Shown: piece by piece, positions 1 through 10,200 of the stretch
Position numbering within the stretch: position 1 is the first letter of the stretch
Layout of the letters: every line of letters begins with the position of its first letter
NCBI GenBank assembly: GCA_947258695.1
Contig: CAMYJG010000008.1
Span: 1 to 63,598, forward strand
Direction: 5' to 3'
From: an uncultured Ectothiorhodospiraceae bacterium
Lineage (GTDB): Bacteria; Pseudomonadota; Gammaproteobacteria; UBA6429; Thiohalophilaceae
DNA length: 63,598 bases
The notes under the pieces: model-generated
Database searches by the model: none
Seen by the model: the letters and a program-made list of their open reading frames with translations, nothing else
Told to the model about the DNA's origin: nothing
Program-made: the position numbers and the translations under genes

Positions 1-1524
1 AGTGTCATGTCACGTGAAGAGGCTATCGACTTCTTTGGTAATATGGGTGAAGTTTATAAAGCCAAGCTCATTGAAGCGATTCCGCACGGTGAAGAGCTCT
101 CTTTATATAAACAGGGCGACTTTATTGATCTTTGCCGTGGTCCGCATGTGCCATCCACCGGTAAAATCAAAGCTTTTAAACTGATGAAAATGGCGGGTGC
201 TTATTGGCGTGGTGATTCCAATAATGAAATGCTGACCCGCATTTACGGCACAGCATGGAGTGACAAAAAAGCCTTAAAAGCGTATTTACACCGCTTGGAA
301 GAAGCAGAAAAACGAGACCACCGTAAGCTGGCGCGTAAACTCGATTTATTCCATGCCCAGGAAGAAGCGCCGGGTATGGTGTTCTGGCATGACAACGGCT
401 GGGCTATTTATACTGAAATTGAAAAGTACATTCGTGAGAAGTTACGTTTACATAATTACACCGAGGTGAAAACGCCGCAGGTGGTGGATCGTGTGCTTTG
501 GGAAAAATCCGGTCACTGGGATAAGTTTGGTGACATGATGTTCACCACGCACTCTGAAAACCGTGATTACGCGGTTAAACCGATGAACTGTCCATGTCAT
601 GTACAGATCTTTAACCAGGGTCTAAAGAGTTACCGTGAGCTACCACTGCGTATGGCAGAGTTTGGTTCATGTCATCGTAACGAGCCGTCAGGGACGTTAC
701 ATGGCTTAATGCGGGTACGTAACTTTACCCAGGATGATGCGCATATCTTCTGTACTGAGGATCAAATTCAATCTGAAGTGTCAGAATTTATCGATTTGCT
801 GTTCGAAGTCTATAAAGATTTTGGTTTTGACGAAGTGATCGTCAAGCTTTCTACTCGCCCTGAACAGCGTGTGGGCTCAGATGAGGTTTGGGACAAGGCC
901 GAGCATTCATTAGAAACAGCGCTTAACAGCAAAGGTCTCGAGTGGGATCTACAACCGGGGGAAGGGGCGTTTTATGGCCCGAAAATCGAGTTCTCGTTGA
1001 AGGATTGTATTGGCCGGGTTTGGCAGTGCGGCACTATCCAGGTGGACTTCTCCATGCCGGGTCGTCTGGACGCGCATTACGTCGCGGAAGACGGATCGAA
1101 GCACGTTCCGGTGATGCTGCATCGTGCCATTTTGGGCTCGTTGGAGCGTTTCATCGGTATTCTGATCGAGCAACATGCCGGTGCTTTTCCTGCCTGGTTA
1201 TCGCCGACACAGGTCATGATCATGGGAATTACCGACAAACACGGTGAATATGTGCAAAAAGTCGAAAAAACTTTGCGAAATAGTGGCTTAAGAGTCAAAG
1301 CGGACTTGAGAAATGAGAAGATCGGCTTTAAAATTCGCGAACACACGCTACAAAAAATCCCTTATCTGCTGGTGGCAGGTGATAGGGAAGCAGAGAATCA
1401 AACTGTGGCCGTGCGCACGCGCTCTGGTGAGGAGCTGGGAGTCATGTCAGTAGACGACTTTACCGCTAAACTTGCCGAAGAAATCGCGAGCCGCGGCCGT
1501 ATTTCGTTGCAAGAAGAAAAGTAA
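1..1524 (+). CDS. thrS: Threonine-tRNA ligase, 5' truncated by window edge
   Basis: Charges tRNA-Thr with threonine in the cytoplasm. The reading frame is open from base 1, so the start lies upstream; 507 residues remain of a protein that is usually about 640, and the N-terminal TGS domain is missing. The window opens in the editing domain ([16 protein letters not shown]). The class II core follows: zinc-site residues in [10 protein letters not shown], motif 2 around [20 protein letters not shown], and motif 3 in [13 protein letters not shown]-terminal anticodon-binding domain begins near [16 protein letters not shown]. It heads the thrS-infC-rpmI-rplT-pheST block typical of gammaproteobacteria. 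Identification is secure. Confidence 0.97.
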   Translation, partial: SVMSREEAIDFFGNMGEVYKAKLIEAIPHGEELSLYKQGDFIDLCRGPHVPSTGKIKAFKLMKMAGAYWRGDSNNEMLTRIYGTAWSDKKALKAYLHRLEEAEKRDHRKLARKLDLFHAQEEAPGMVFWHDNGWAIYTEIEKYIREKLRLHNYTEVKTPQVVDRVLWEKSGHWDKFGDMMFTTHSENRDYAVKPMNCPCHVQIFNQGLKSYRELPLRMAEFGSCHRNEPSGTLHGLMRVRNFTQDDAHIFCTEDQIQSEVSEFIDLLFEVYKDFGFDEVIVKLSTRPEQRVGSDEVWDKAEHSLETALNSKGLEWDLQPGEGAFYGPKIEFSLKDCIGRVWQCGTIQVDFSMPGRLDAHYVAEDGSKHVPVMLHRAILGSLERFIGILIEQHAGAFPAWLSPTQVMIMGITDKHGEYVQKVEKTLRNSGLRVKADLRNEKIGFKIREHTLQKIPYLLVAGDREAENQTVAVRTRSGEELGVMSVDDFTAKLAEEIASRGRISLQEEK

Positions 1525-1535
1525 CGAAATAGATT

Positions 1536-1617
1536 CTCTCCCCCTTGAGGGGGGAGGGTTAGGGAGGGGGTGAATTATAATAACCCTCACCCTAGCCCTC
1601 TCCCAGGGGGAGAGGAG
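1536..1617. repeat. G/C-run palindromic repeat, copy A
   Basis: Intergenic element between thrS and infC made of C-run/G-run hairpins (CTCTCCCCCTTGAGGGGGGAG, then a second hairpin ending in CCCAGGGGGAGAG) joined by an AT linker. The two halves are also complementary to each other. It is the same family as 2221-2307 and the triple array at 33647-33939, though more diverged. Confidence 0.85.
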
Positions 1618-1659
1618 ATTTAATAAAGTTTGGTATTTTTTAGATTTTAGAGGATAGAG

Positions 1660-2181
1660 ATTATCAGCGCAGATAAAGGTACACGGATCAACGACGAAAT
1701 TACTGGGAAGGAAGTTCGTTTAATCGATCAAGAAGGTGAGCAAGCAGGCATCGTTTCATTAGTTGATGCGAAAAACATGGCTGAAGAAGCAGACATGGAC
1801 CTGGTAGAAGTCTCGCCCACGGCAAAACCACCGGTATGCCGGATTATGGATTACGGCAAGTTCGTTTTCGAAGAGAAAAAGAAACGCCACGATGCTAAGA
1901 AAAAGCAGAAACAAGTTCAAATCAAGGAAGTGAAATTCCGTCCTGGCACGGAAGAAGGGGACTATCAGGTAAAACTACGCAACCTGACACGTTTCCTTAA
2001 CCACGGGGATAAGACCAAGGTGACATTACGTTTCCGCGGTCGTGAAATGGCTCACCAGGAGCTTGGCCTTAAACTCTTAAAACGAGTTGAGGAAGATCTT
2101 GCAGAACTCGGAACGGTAGAAGCGTTTCCGAAAATGGAAGGTCGCCAAATGGTCATGGTCATCGCCCCGAAAAAGAAGTAA
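1660..2181 (+). CDS. infC: Translation initiation factor IF-3 (AUU start)
   Basis: Binds the 30S subunit, prevents premature 50S joining and checks start-codon and initiator-tRNA pairing. The first ATG (1777) would remove the conserved N-terminal domain. The frame instead extends in phase to an ATT at 1660, with AGAGGA five bases upstream, giving 173 residues that begin [23 protein letters not shown] initiation is the classical feature of infC and allows IF-3 to repress its own translation. Family blocks are visible: [20 protein letters not shown] near residues 48-67 and the C-terminal [16 protein letters not shown]. It lies between two G-rich repeats, upstream of rpmI. Confidence 0.95.
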   Translation: MISADKGTRINDEITGKEVRLIDQEGEQAGIVSLVDAKNMAEEADMDLVEVSPTAKPPVCRIMDYGKFVFEEKKKRHDAKKKQKQVQIKEVKFRPGTEEGDYQVKLRNLTRFLNHGDKTKVTLRFRGREMAHQELGLKLLKRVEEDLAELGTVEAFPKMEGRQMVMVIAPKKK

Positions 2182-2220
2182 GAGCACAAGCTTATTATTG
2201 ATAGTTTAGAATTGTTTGTT

Positions 2221-2307
2221 CCCCCTCCCATTTCGGGAGGGGGCTAGGGGGAGGGGATTTTTATATCACCCCCCACCCTAACCCTCCCCCCTTGAAGGGG
2301 GAGGGGA
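2221..2307. repeat. G/C-run palindromic repeat, copy B
   Basis: Hairpin CCCCCTCCC-ATTTC-GGGAGGGGG, a G-rich arm, an AT linker, a matching C-rich arm, then hairpin CCCTCCCCC...GGGGGAGGGG. Bases 2235-2256 hold four G-runs of three or more separated by loops of 1, 3 and 1 bases, a canonical G-quadruplex pattern. It lies between infC and rpmI, which are normally one transcript. Confidence 0.9.
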
Positions 2308-2406
2308 TAAATCTTCTTAGGCTAATCTTGTTAAGAAAATGCTTTTATTTAATTTAAACCTTAGTGCTAATGAATAACGTTAGCCTAAATGCGGAGTTAT
2401 ATAGAA

Positions 2407-2604
2407 ATGCCTAAAATGAAAAGTAACAGCAGTGCCACAAAACGCTTCAAGCGTACTGGCTCTGGTAAAGTAAAACGTGGTCAGTCACATCGTCGCCACA
2501 TCCTCACTAAAAAGAGCACTAAGCGTAAACGCCATCTGCGTTCACCTGAAATGATCCATGAATCAGATATGGTTCTAGTGCGTCGTATGATGCCATACGG
2601 TTAA
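2407..2604 (+). CDS. rpmI: 50S ribosomal protein L35
   Basis: Small basic protein of the large ribosomal subunit, 65 residues, the usual family length. The sequence starts [20 protein letters not shown] and is rich in Lys and Arg, with the family end [10 protein letters not shown]. An upstream in-frame ATG at 2389 would add six residues not found in L35; the chosen start has GGAG at 2393-2396. rplT follows 15 bases later with its own AGAGGAG ribosome-binding site. In E. coli L20 represses this pair translationally; whether the RNA structure for that exists here was not tested. Confidence 0.96.
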   Translation: MPKMKSNSSATKRFKRTGSGKVKRGQSHRRHILTKKSTKRKRHLRSPEMIHESDMVLVRRMMPYG

Positions 2605-2619
2605 TAGAGGAGACTTAAG

Positions 2620-2976
2620 ATGCCAAGAGTAAAACGTGGTGTAACGGCAAGAGCCCGTCACAAAAAAGTCCTCGACCAGGCCAAAGGCTATTCAGGTCGT
2701 CGTAAAAATGTATTTCGCGTAGCGGTTCAAGCGGTAACAAAAGCTGGACAATACGCATACCGAGATCGTAAACAACGTAAACGTCAATTCCGTCAATTAT
2801 GGATTGCACGTATTAATGCTGCTTCTCGTGAATGCGGTATTACATACAGCCGATTTATTAACGGTTTAAAGAAAGGCTCAATTGAAATTGATCGTAAAGT
2901 CCTCGCAGACATCGCGGTCCATGACAAAGCAGCCTTTGCAGCAATAGCTGAACAAGCTAAAGCTAACCTGGCGTAA
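2620..2976 (+). CDS. rplT: 50S ribosomal protein L20
   Basis: Binds 23S rRNA early in large-subunit assembly and in enterobacteria is the autoregulator of the rpmI-rplT unit. The protein has 118 residues, the standard length, and starts [20 protein letters not shown]. It has the basic N-terminal extension and the globular C-terminal half ([20 protein letters not shown]). A strong ribosome-binding site (AGAGGAG) lies 6-7 bases before the ATG. A clear Rho-independent terminator follows at 3033, so this gene ends the ribosomal transcript and pheST is probably transcribed separately. Confidence 0.97.
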   Translation: MPRVKRGVTARARHKKVLDQAKGYSGRRKNVFRVAVQAVTKAGQYAYRDRKQRKRQFRQLWIARINAASRECGITYSRFINGLKKGSIEIDRKVLADIAVHDKAAFAAIAEQAKANLA

Positions 2977-3032
2977 ATCGGACCTGCACTATTTGAACCT
3001 TTAAAATAGTTGCAAACAAAACGATTGAAGAG

Positions 3033-3060
3033 GGAAGGCTTAAAGCCTTCCTTTTTTTTT
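3033..3060 (+). terminator. Rho-independent terminator after rplT
   Basis: Perfect stem GGAAGGC / GCCTTCC with loop TTAAA, followed by nine T residues. It separates infC-rpmI-rplT from pheST. Confidence 0.93.
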
Positions 3061-3075
3061 AAAAGAATAAAGCAC

Positions 3076-4208
<1,133 letters not shown>

Positions 4209-4225
4209 GGTCAAAAGAATTATTC

Positions 4226-4414
4226 ACCGCAGAGACGCAGAGGTCGCAAAGAAAGAAAAATAATTTAAAATGCTGTCATTGCGAGCATAGCGCGGCAATC
4301 TCATGGTTCAACTGCATAAACTTGAGATTGCTTCGTTGCTACGCGCCTCGCAATGACGAGTACTTTTAACTAATGTTATAGGTTTTTTCTTGGCGTCCTC
4401 TGCGTCTCTGCGGT
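4226..4414. repeat. Outer palindromic repeat (ACCGCAGAGACGCAGAGG ends)
   Basis: ACCGCAGAGACGCAGAGG at 4226-4243 and its exact reverse complement at 4397-4414 bound the pheS-pheT gap, with imperfect complementarity continuing inward. A different palindromic repeat (4275-4357) sits inside it, so this looks like a nested insertion. The right arm ends 26 bases before the pheT ATG. Confidence 0.88.
4275..4357. repeat. Inner palindromic repeat, second GTCATTGCGAG copy
   Basis: Bounded by GTCATTGCGAG and CTCGCAATGAC, which are perfect inverted arms. Internal GCGGCAATCTCATG and CTTGAGATTGCTTCG segments also pair. It belongs to the same family as 3076-3171 and lies inside the outer element 4226-4414. 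Confidence 0.88.
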
Positions 4415-4440
4415 AAAAATATTTTTAAAAAGGTTTAAAA

Positions 4441-6792
4441 ATGAAATTTAGCGAACAATGGTTAAGAGAATGGATCAACCCGGGTATTTCCACTGACGAA
4501 TTATCACACCAACTTACAATGGCCGGTCTTGAAGTCGATGCTATTGAACCGGTTGCTGCCGAGTTTACTAAAGTGGTTGTGGGTGAAGTGTTATCGGTTG
4601 CGAAGCATCCTGATGCCGATAAACTCAACGTCTGCCAGGTTAACGTGGGTGATAAAGAGCCACTTAACATTGTTTGTGGTGCAGCCAATGTGCGAGCAGG
4701 TTTACGTATTCCTGCTGCGTTAGTCGGTGCGGTGTTACCGGGCAATTTTAAAATTAAAAAATCAAAACTCCGTGGTGTGCCATCACACGGTATGTTGTGC
4801 TCAACTTCTGAGCTAGGCATCACCGAAACAGCCGAAGGTTTAATGGAACTACCAGGTGATGCTCCTGTTGGAACAGACATTCGTGAGTATTTAGAATTAA
4901 ACGATGTCATGTTTGAACTGAGTATTACACCTAATCGTGCCGACTGTTTTGGTATTCAAGGTATCGCACGCGAAGTCGGTGTCAGTAATAAACAGCCGGT
5001 AAATGAATTTAAGCAAAGCACGATTAAAGCAGAAATAAAAGACACGGTTGATGTTAAGTTAGAAGCAGGTAAAGACTGTCCACGTTATTTAGGTCGTGTC
5101 ATTAAAGGCGTTAACCCTATAGCTGAAACACCCCTTTGGATGCAGGAAAAACTTCGTCGTTCTGGTATTCGTAGTTTAAGTCCTGTTGTTGATGTCACTA
5201 ACTATGTTTTACTTGAGTTAGGGCAACCGATGCATGCCTTTGATTTAGCAAAAATCAATGGTTCTATTCATGCGCGTCATGCCAAGGCAGGCGAAAAACT
5301 TAATTTACTTAATGATCAGGAAATTCCCTTAACAGACGGATGCTTATTGATTGCGGATGATAAAGCACCGTTAGCGTTAGCCGGTATTATGGGTGGTGCG
5401 GATTCGGCTGTGTCAGATGATACAACGGATATTTTATTAGAAGCCGCGCATTTTAATCCATTAGTGATTGCAGGTAAGGCACGTAGCTTTGGCTTACATA
5501 CTGATTCATCACATCGCTTTGAACGTGGTGTGGCAGCCTCATTACCGATTACCGCGATTGAACGCGCAACCGAATTATTACTCGATATAGTCGGTGGACA
5601 AGCAGGCCCTGTCGTTAATCAAACCAATGAAGCCGATCTTCCACAACGTAATGTCGTATCACTCAGAGCTGAACGCGTTAAACGTGTGCTGGGCATCGAT
5701 TTAAGTCGTGATGAAATTACCGGCATGTTAACTCGTCTGGATTTAAACCCGGCTGAAACGAAAGAAGGTTGGAAAATCACCGCGCCAGACTTCCGTTTTG
5801 ATATCGAGATAGAAGAAGATTTAATCGAAGAGATTGGTCGTATCTTTGGTTACGACAATTTACCGGTTAGCCAGGCTTCATCGGCACTGAGCATGGTGGC
5901 AAAACCTGAAGCAAAACTAAAAATGTCGCGTGTGCGCCAGGCATTGGTACAACATGGATACCAGGAAGCGATCACTTATAGTTTCATTGATCCCGAGATG
6001 CAGAAATTATTTGCGCCAGAGATCAAGGCCATCGAATTAGCTAACCCGATCTCAGCGGATCTGGCTGCGATGAGACGCCAGCAATCTCGTGTGGCGCTGT
6101 TCGAGTATGGCCTTACATTTGTGCCAAGCGACGATGAAGTTACTGATATTAAACAAGAAAAGATGTTGGCGGGTGTGATTACCGGATCTAAAACGCCTGA
6201 GCAGTGGGGCGAGGCTACAGAATCGGTCGATTTTTATGATTTAAAAAATCACGTCGAATCTGTGCTTGAAATCACCGGAAGAGCCGCAGATTTCCAATTT
6301 GAAGCCAATAAAAACGATATTTTACACCCTGGCCAGACCGCGGCTATCCGTGATTTAGCAGCAAAAGATCAGCCTATTATTGGCTGGCTCGGCGCGCTTC
6401 ATCCACGTTTACAGAAGAAATTAGGCCTGTCACAAAACGCCTATCTCTTTGAAATTACTATAAAAAATATCGAAGAAGGGCAAATACCTAGTTTTGAACC
6501 GTTATCTAAATTCCCTGCGATTCGTCGCGATATTGCCGTGGTCATGGACGAGGTAGTCACTGCCCAGGAAGTCCATAACTGCATTAAAGAGGTGGCTGGT
6601 GAAACCTTGAGCAAATTCGAGTTGTTTGACGTATATCGCGGCGAAGGTATTGATTTTGGTAGAAAAAGTTTGGCTTTGGGCTTGACCTTACAGGATCTTA
6701 CACGCACACTTACTGATACGGATGTCGACAAAGAACTCAATAAAATCATAGACGTACTTAAAGAACGTCTTGGTGCTACGTTGAGAGAATAA
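4441..6792 (+). CDS. pheT: Phenylalanine-tRNA ligase beta subunit, with a short internal gap
   Basis: Beta subunit of PheRS, which holds the editing site and binds the tRNA. The domain order is normal: tRNA-binding OB domain (about residues 40-150), B3/B4 editing domain with GIRSLSPVVDVTNYVLLELG (about 240-260), B5 (about 400-470), the catalytic-like B6/B7 region, and a C-terminal anticodon-binding domain from SKFPAIRRDIAVVMDE. At 783 residues it is slightly shorter than the E. coli protein (795). The shortfall includes a clean gap: NPISADLAAMR joins directly to RQQSRVALFEYG at bases 6075/6076, where E. coli has about 16 extra residues (SLWTGLL block). The frame is intact. pheT ends 21 bases before ihfA. 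Confidence 0.96.
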   Translation: MKFSEQWLREWINPGISTDELSHQLTMAGLEVDAIEPVAAEFTKVVVGEVLSVAKHPDADKLNVCQVNVGDKEPLNIVCGAANVRAGLRIPAALVGAVLPGNFKIKKSKLRGVPSHGMLCSTSELGITETAEGLMELPGDAPVGTDIREYLELNDVMFELSITPNRADCFGIQGIAREVGVSNKQPVNEFKQSTIKAEIKDTVDVKLEAGKDCPRYLGRVIKGVNPIAETPLWMQEKLRRSGIRSLSPVVDVTNYVLLELGQPMHAFDLAKINGSIHARHAKAGEKLNLLNDQEIPLTDGCLLIADDKAPLALAGIMGGADSAVSDDTTDILLEAAHFNPLVIAGKARSFGLHTDSSHRFERGVAASLPITAIERATELLLDIVGGQAGPVVNQTNEADLPQRNVVSLRAERVKRVLGIDLSRDEITGMLTRLDLNPAETKEGWKITAPDFRFDIEIEEDLIEEIGRIFGYDNLPVSQASSALSMVAKPEAKLKMSRVRQALVQHGYQEAITYSFIDPEMQKLFAPEIKAIELANPISADLAAMRRQQSRVALFEYGLTFVPSDDEVTDIKQEKMLAGVITGSKTPEQWGEATESVDFYDLKNHVESVLEITGRAADFQFEANKNDILHPGQTAAIRDLAAKDQPIIGWLGALHPRLQKKLGLSQNAYLFEITIKNIEEGQIPSFEPLSKFPAIRRDIAVVMDEVVTAQEVHNCIKEVAGETLSKFELFDVYRGEGIDFGRKSLALGLTLQDLTRTLTDTDVDKELNKIIDVLKERLGATLRE

Positions 6793-6813
6793 ATAAAAAA
6801 CAGAGAATAAAAG

Positions 6814-7113
6814 ATGGCGTTGACGAAAGCCGACATGGCAGAGCGACTTTTTGAGGAACTAGGGCTCAATAAGCGAGAAGCCAAAGAATTAGTAGAGATG
6901 TTTTTTGAAGAAGTGCGTGATGCACTCGAAAACGGTCAGCAGGTGAAACTATCTGGTTTTGGCAATTTCGATTTAAGAGACAAAAAACAGCGTCCAGGGC
7001 GAAATCCCAAAACTGGACAAGAAATTCCGATCACGGCCAGACGTGTTGTGACGTTTAGGCCTGGACAAAAATTAAAAGCGAGAGTCGAAGCATATGCTGG
7101 AACCCACGAATAA
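6814..7113 (+). CDS. ihfA: Integration host factor alpha subunit
   Basis: DNA-bending protein that pairs with IHF-beta and helps sigma-54 promoters, recombination and replication complexes. It has 99 residues, the family length. The HU/IHF fold is clear, with the flanking arm [22 protein letters not shown] that inserts into the minor groove. The start [20 protein letters not shown] matches IHF-alpha rather than HU. It sits in the conserved position downstream of pheT, and its last codons overlap the start of the MerR gene by 20 bases. Confidence 0.96.
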   Translation: MALTKADMAERLFEELGLNKREAKELVEMFFEEVRDALENGQQVKLSGFGNFDLRDKKQRPGRNPKTGQEIPITARRVVTFRPGQKLKARVEAYAGTHE

Positions 7114-7450
7114 TAACGAATTGCCACCAATACCAGGCAAACGCTACTTTACCATTGGTGAAGTCAGTGAGTTATGTGCGGTAAAACCGCATGTATTACG
7201 TTATTGGGAGCAAGAATTTCCGCAACTAAAACCGGTAAAACGTCGTGGTAACCGTCGTTATTACCAACGCCAAGACGTCGTAATGATTCGTGAAATTCGT
7301 AGCTTGTTATATGAACAAGGTTACACCATTGGTGGTGCACGTTTACAACTGAGTGAAAACCAGGATAAAGAAACGACCAAGTGTGATCAAAATACGATTC
7401 AGCAATTACGCATGGAAATGGAAGAAGTATTGGAAATTCTCACGCTGTAA
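7094..7450 (+). CDS. MerR-family transcriptional regulator
   Basis: Small DNA-binding regulator of 118 residues. The N-terminal winged helix-turn-helix spans about residues 18-85 ([20 protein letters not shown], then [19 protein letters not shown]). A short helix near the C-terminus ([20 protein letters not shown]) can form the antiparallel dimer coiled coil. No effector domain or metal-binding cysteine cluster is present, so the inducer cannot be predicted. The gene commonly follows ihfA in gammaproteobacteria and here overlaps it, which implies co-transcription. Target genes are unknown. Confidence 0.9.
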   Translation: MLEPTNNNELPPIPGKRYFTIGEVSELCAVKPHVLRYWEQEFPQLKPVKRRGNRRYYQRQDVVMIREIRSLLYEQGYTIGGARLQLSENQDKETTKCDQNTIQQLRMEMEEVLEILTL

Positions 7451-7470
7451 ATAAATCAGTTATTTATCTT

Positions 7471-7510
7471 AAATGGGGTCAGACTCGAACTGTCGAATCT
7501 GACCCCATTT
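7471..7510. repeat. Palindrome of the GGGGTCAGA type
   Basis: AAATGGGGTCAGA and its exact complement TCTGACCCCATTT flank a TCGA-containing centre. Palindromes of this type are dispersed in many proteobacterial genomes and can be linked to REP-associated transposases; no transposase is nearby. It may also act as a transcription boundary after the MerR gene. Confidence 0.8.
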
Positions 7511-7568
7511 AGTTTTAAAAACCAGTTTTAAAATCACCCACAACTCAATAAAATATCAAACCAGATTT

Positions 7569-7645
7569 CGGGACGTAGCGCAGCCTGGTAGCGCACTACA
7601 ATGGGGTTGTAGGGGTCGGAGGTTCGAATCCTCTCGTCCCGACCA
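7569..7645 (+). tRNA. tRNA-Pro (anticodon GGG)
   Basis: A 77-base cloverleaf with CCA encoded. The acceptor stem is CGGGACG/CGTCCCG. The D arm is AGCGCAGCCTGGTAGCGC. The anticodon stem CTACA/TGTAG holds loop ATGGGGT, which places GGG at positions 34-36. The T arm is GTCGG/TTCGAAT/CCTCT-like. It closely resembles the E. coli proL tRNA. A bidirectional terminator follows 13 bases later. Confidence 0.95.
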
Positions 7646-7658
7646 TATAAATAAAAAG

Positions 7659-7683
7659 GCCAGCGAAAAGCTGGCTTTTTTTA
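7659..7683. terminator. Bidirectional terminator between tRNA-Pro and glgC
   Basis: Stem GCCAGC / GCTGGC with loop GAAAA, a T-tract on the right and an A-tract on the left. It can stop both the tRNA transcript and the converging glgC transcript. Confidence 0.9.
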
Positions 7684-7710
7684 TTTATATACTATATTTA
7701 CTTATAGATT

Positions 7711-8940
7711 TTATTCACTCGAAGCAAAAACATAACCTTGCGGTATCACAACGATGCCTGATTTAGTGACGGTAAATCTTTTTCTATCCTCATCAATATC
7801 TTCACCAATGATCTCGTTATCAGGAATCTCAACATCTTTATCAATAATACATTTATTTATTTTTGTATTTTTTCCGATTTTTACACCGTTAAACAATACT
7901 GAATTTATAACTTGTGATTCATCATCGACAAAAACATTTTGAAACAATACTGAATGCGAAACACTACTGCCGGAGATAATCGTTCCACCCGATAACATCG
8001 AGTTTATGAAAATACCTTCATTACCCGATTTACCCGGGACAGCACGTGCCGGGGGTGTTTGCGACTGGTAGGAACGGATGGGCCAATCATCTTGATACAA
8101 GTCGAGGGGAGGGATTGATTTTAACAAATCCATATTTGCCTGGTAGTAAGAATCTAAGGTACCGACATCACGCCAATATTTGTCGGGAGAAACACGGCCT
8201 TTGGTTTCACCGAATTGATGGGCGCAAATACGGTGAGTATTAATTAATTTTGGTAAAATATCATTACCAAAATCATGACTCGATTTCTCATCTAAACTAT
8301 CTTCTTCCAATATATCAACCAGTAGCTTGGTTGAAAAAACATAGATCCCCATCGAAGCCAGGGCATGTTTTGAATCATCTACACATGGCTCAGCTTTTTT
8401 AGGTTTTTCGTGGAACTCAGTAATTTGATGATCTTTATTCGTTACCACAACACCAAATTGATCGGCTTCTTCAATCGGTACTTTCATGCAAGCAACCGTG
8501 GCATCGGCATTTAATGACTTATGCGTTTCTAACATCGAGGCATAATCCATACGATAGATATGATCACCGGATAAAATTAATGTGTATTCTGAATCGCTTC
8601 GTTCGAGTAAATAACTATTTTGATGAATCGCATCGGCCGTACCCTGGTACCACTTATTGCCGTGACGCATTTGTGCAGGCACAGGGGTAATATATTCTCC
8701 CAGTTCGGGGTTAAAAATAGACCAGCCATCCCGTAAGTGTTTTTGTAATGAGTGCGACTTGTATTGGGTCAATACAAGAATGCGACGTAACCCTGAGTGC
8801 AAACAATTCGATAAGGTAAAATCTATGATTCGATATTTTCCACCAAAAGGAACCGAGGGTTTAGCTCGTAACTTGGTTAATGGTTGCAATCGAGATCCTT
8901 CGCCTCCTGCCAGCACAACTGCTAATGTTTTTTCAATCAT
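7711..8940 (-). CDS. glgC: Glucose-1-phosphate adenylyltransferase, first copy
   Basis: Makes ADP-glucose from glucose 1-phosphate and ATP, the committing step of bacterial glycogen synthesis. It has 409 residues. The N-terminal nucleotidyltransferase signature LAGGEGSRLQPLTKLRAKPS is at about residues 10-30, followed by VPFGGKYRIIDF, the substrate loop SGDHIYRMDY, and the sugar-phosphate site EFHEKPKKAE. A C-terminal left-handed beta-helix begins near residue 310. It faces gnd-zwf-pgl across a 332-base divergent region, so it is regulated apart from the second copy at 16933. The two differ clearly in sequence and are old paralogues, not a recent duplication. Confidence 0.95.
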   Translation of the reverse strand: MIEKTLAVVLAGGEGSRLQPLTKLRAKPSVPFGGKYRIIDFTLSNCLHSGLRRILVLTQYKSHSLQKHLRDGWSIFNPELGEYITPVPAQMRHGNKWYQGTADAIHQNSYLLERSDSEYTLILSGDHIYRMDYASMLETHKSLNADATVACMKVPIEEADQFGVVVTNKDHQITEFHEKPKKAEPCVDDSKHALASMGIYVFSTKLLVDILEEDSLDEKSSHDFGNDILPKLINTHRICAHQFGETKGRVSPDKYWRDVGTLDSYYQANMDLLKSIPPLDLYQDDWPIRSYQSQTPPARAVPGKSGNEGIFINSMLSGGTIISGSSVSHSVLFQNVFVDDESQVINSVLFNGVKIGKNTKINKCIIDKDVEIPDNEIIGEDIDEDRKRFTVTKSGIVVIPQGYVFASSE

Positions 8941-9272
8941 TGAAATTCCCTTGCCTTAAATTTTACTAGTCGTATAGCTGCACTAATTTGGACAACTTTT
9001 CATATGTATTTAAATAATTGCATCATATTTGCACAATATTAGTGCTGAAAATTATCATTTTCTTGATGTTTTGTACTATTAACTCTATCTGCATATCCTG
9101 TACCAAGTGTAATATTGTATGTGAATAATGTGTATATGAAGTATTTATCCTATTAATTAACGCTTACTATAAAAATTGTCATGTATATGTTCTATGCTGG
9201 TATAAACCTTGCTCTATAAAATAAAGCTGACTCGTTTTACTCTCTATAATTAATAATATTCAGGAAAAAAAT
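8941..9272. promoter_or_regulatory. Divergent glgC / gnd control region
   Basis: AT-rich, no reading frame of interest. It contains a candidate promoter for gnd (TTGTCA 9176-9181 and extended -10 TGGTATAAA 9198-9206) and several TGCAC/GTGCA words near 8975-9045, including GCACAATATTAGTGC. Similar words occur in the other intergenic regions of this island. Confidence 0.5.
9176..9206 (+). promoter_or_regulatory. Candidate promoter for gnd-zwf-pgl
   Basis: TTGTCA, a 19-base spacer, and TATAAA preceded by TGG (extended -10 form). It lies 66 bases before the gnd ATG. The spacing is long, so the extended -10 would carry recognition. Confidence 0.45.
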
Positions 9273-10190
9273 ATGAAACTTGCAATGATTGGCTTAGGAA
9301 AGATGGGTGCAAATATGGTTCGTCGACTGGTTAAAGATGGGCATGAAGTGGTTGCTTATAATAAATCACCCGACACTGCGATAGAGCTCGCGAATGAAGT
9401 CGATGGTGTCATTCCTGTCGCAAGTTTATCTGAATTAATAGAAGCCCTTGAGCCGCCGCGCGCTATTTGGTTAATGGTTCCCCATCAAGTGGTGGATGAA
9501 AGTATTGCTGCTTTAAAAGGGGCAGGAATGTCTGAAGGTGACCTGCTTATTGATGGGGGAAATTCTAATTTTAATTTAAGCCGCAAACGTGCTGTTGATC
9601 TGCTTAAACAAGGCATTCATTTTGTTGATTCTGGCACCTCGGGTGGAATTTGGGGGCTGGAAAATGGCTATAGCATTATGGCGGGGGGGAGTAACGAAGC
9701 CATTGATATGATTCGTCCAGCATTAGAATCGTTAGCACCGGCCAAAGATAAAGGCTGGGGACACGTCGGACCCGCTGGAGCAGGTCATTATGTCAAAATG
9801 GTACATAATGGCATTGAATATGGAATGATGCAGGCGTTTGCAGAAGGTTTTGAGTTGCTTGATGCTAAAAAAGAAATGGATCTTGACCTGCAACAAATTT
9901 CTGAAATTTGGCAACACGGCAGTGTTGTTCGATCATGGTTACTTGATTTAATTGCCGATGCGTTTGCTGGCGATAAATCATTATCGTCATTAAGTGATTA
10001 TGTCGATGACTCCGGTGAGGGGCGCTGGACAGTACAAGACTCGATTGACCTTGCTGTACCGACACCGGTATTAACGTTGGCATTACAGATGCGCTTTCGC
10101 AGCAGGCAGGATGACGCCTTTGCCGGTAAAGTCCTTAACGCGATGCGGGCTGGTTTTGGTGGTCATAGCATAAAGCCTGCTGATAAATGA
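9273..10190 (+). CDS. gnd: 6-phosphogluconate dehydrogenase, short form
   Basis: Oxidatively decarboxylates 6-phosphogluconate to ribulose 5-phosphate in the cytoplasm. It has 305 residues, the short single-lobed family, not the roughly 470-residue enterobacterial form. The N-terminal Rossmann fingerprint is GLGKMGANMV. DGGNSNFNLS and the catalytic block KMVHNGIEYGMMQAF follow. The residues after the second strand (AYNKSPDT) lack the Arg usual for NADP selection, and the short family is often NAD-linked; cofactor choice is inferred. The ribosome-binding site CAGGAA precedes the ATG. It leads an operon with zwf (10-base gap) and pgl (16-base gap), so all three oxidative pentose phosphate steps are together, ordered in reverse of the pathway. 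Confidence 0.94.
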   Translation: MKLAMIGLGKMGANMVRRLVKDGHEVVAYNKSPDTAIELANEVDGVIPVASLSELIEALEPPRAIWLMVPHQVVDESIAALKGAGMSEGDLLIDGGNSNFNLSRKRAVDLLKQGIHFVDSGTSGGIWGLENGYSIMAGGSNEAIDMIRPALESLAPAKDKGWGHVGPAGAGHYVKMVHNGIEYGMMQAFAEGFELLDAKKEMDLDLQQISEIWQHGSVVRSWLLDLIADAFAGDKSLSSLSDYVDDSGEGRWTVQDSIDLAVPTPVLTLALQMRFRSRQDDAFAGKVLNAMRAGFGGHSIKPADK

Positions 10191-10200
10191 GTGTCTAGAT

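Noticed and set aside
4425-4910. Long minus-strand frame opposite pheT
   Set aside because: It lies wholly inside pheT, has Ser/Thr-rich low-complexity composition and no ribosome-binding site. It is a shadow frame.
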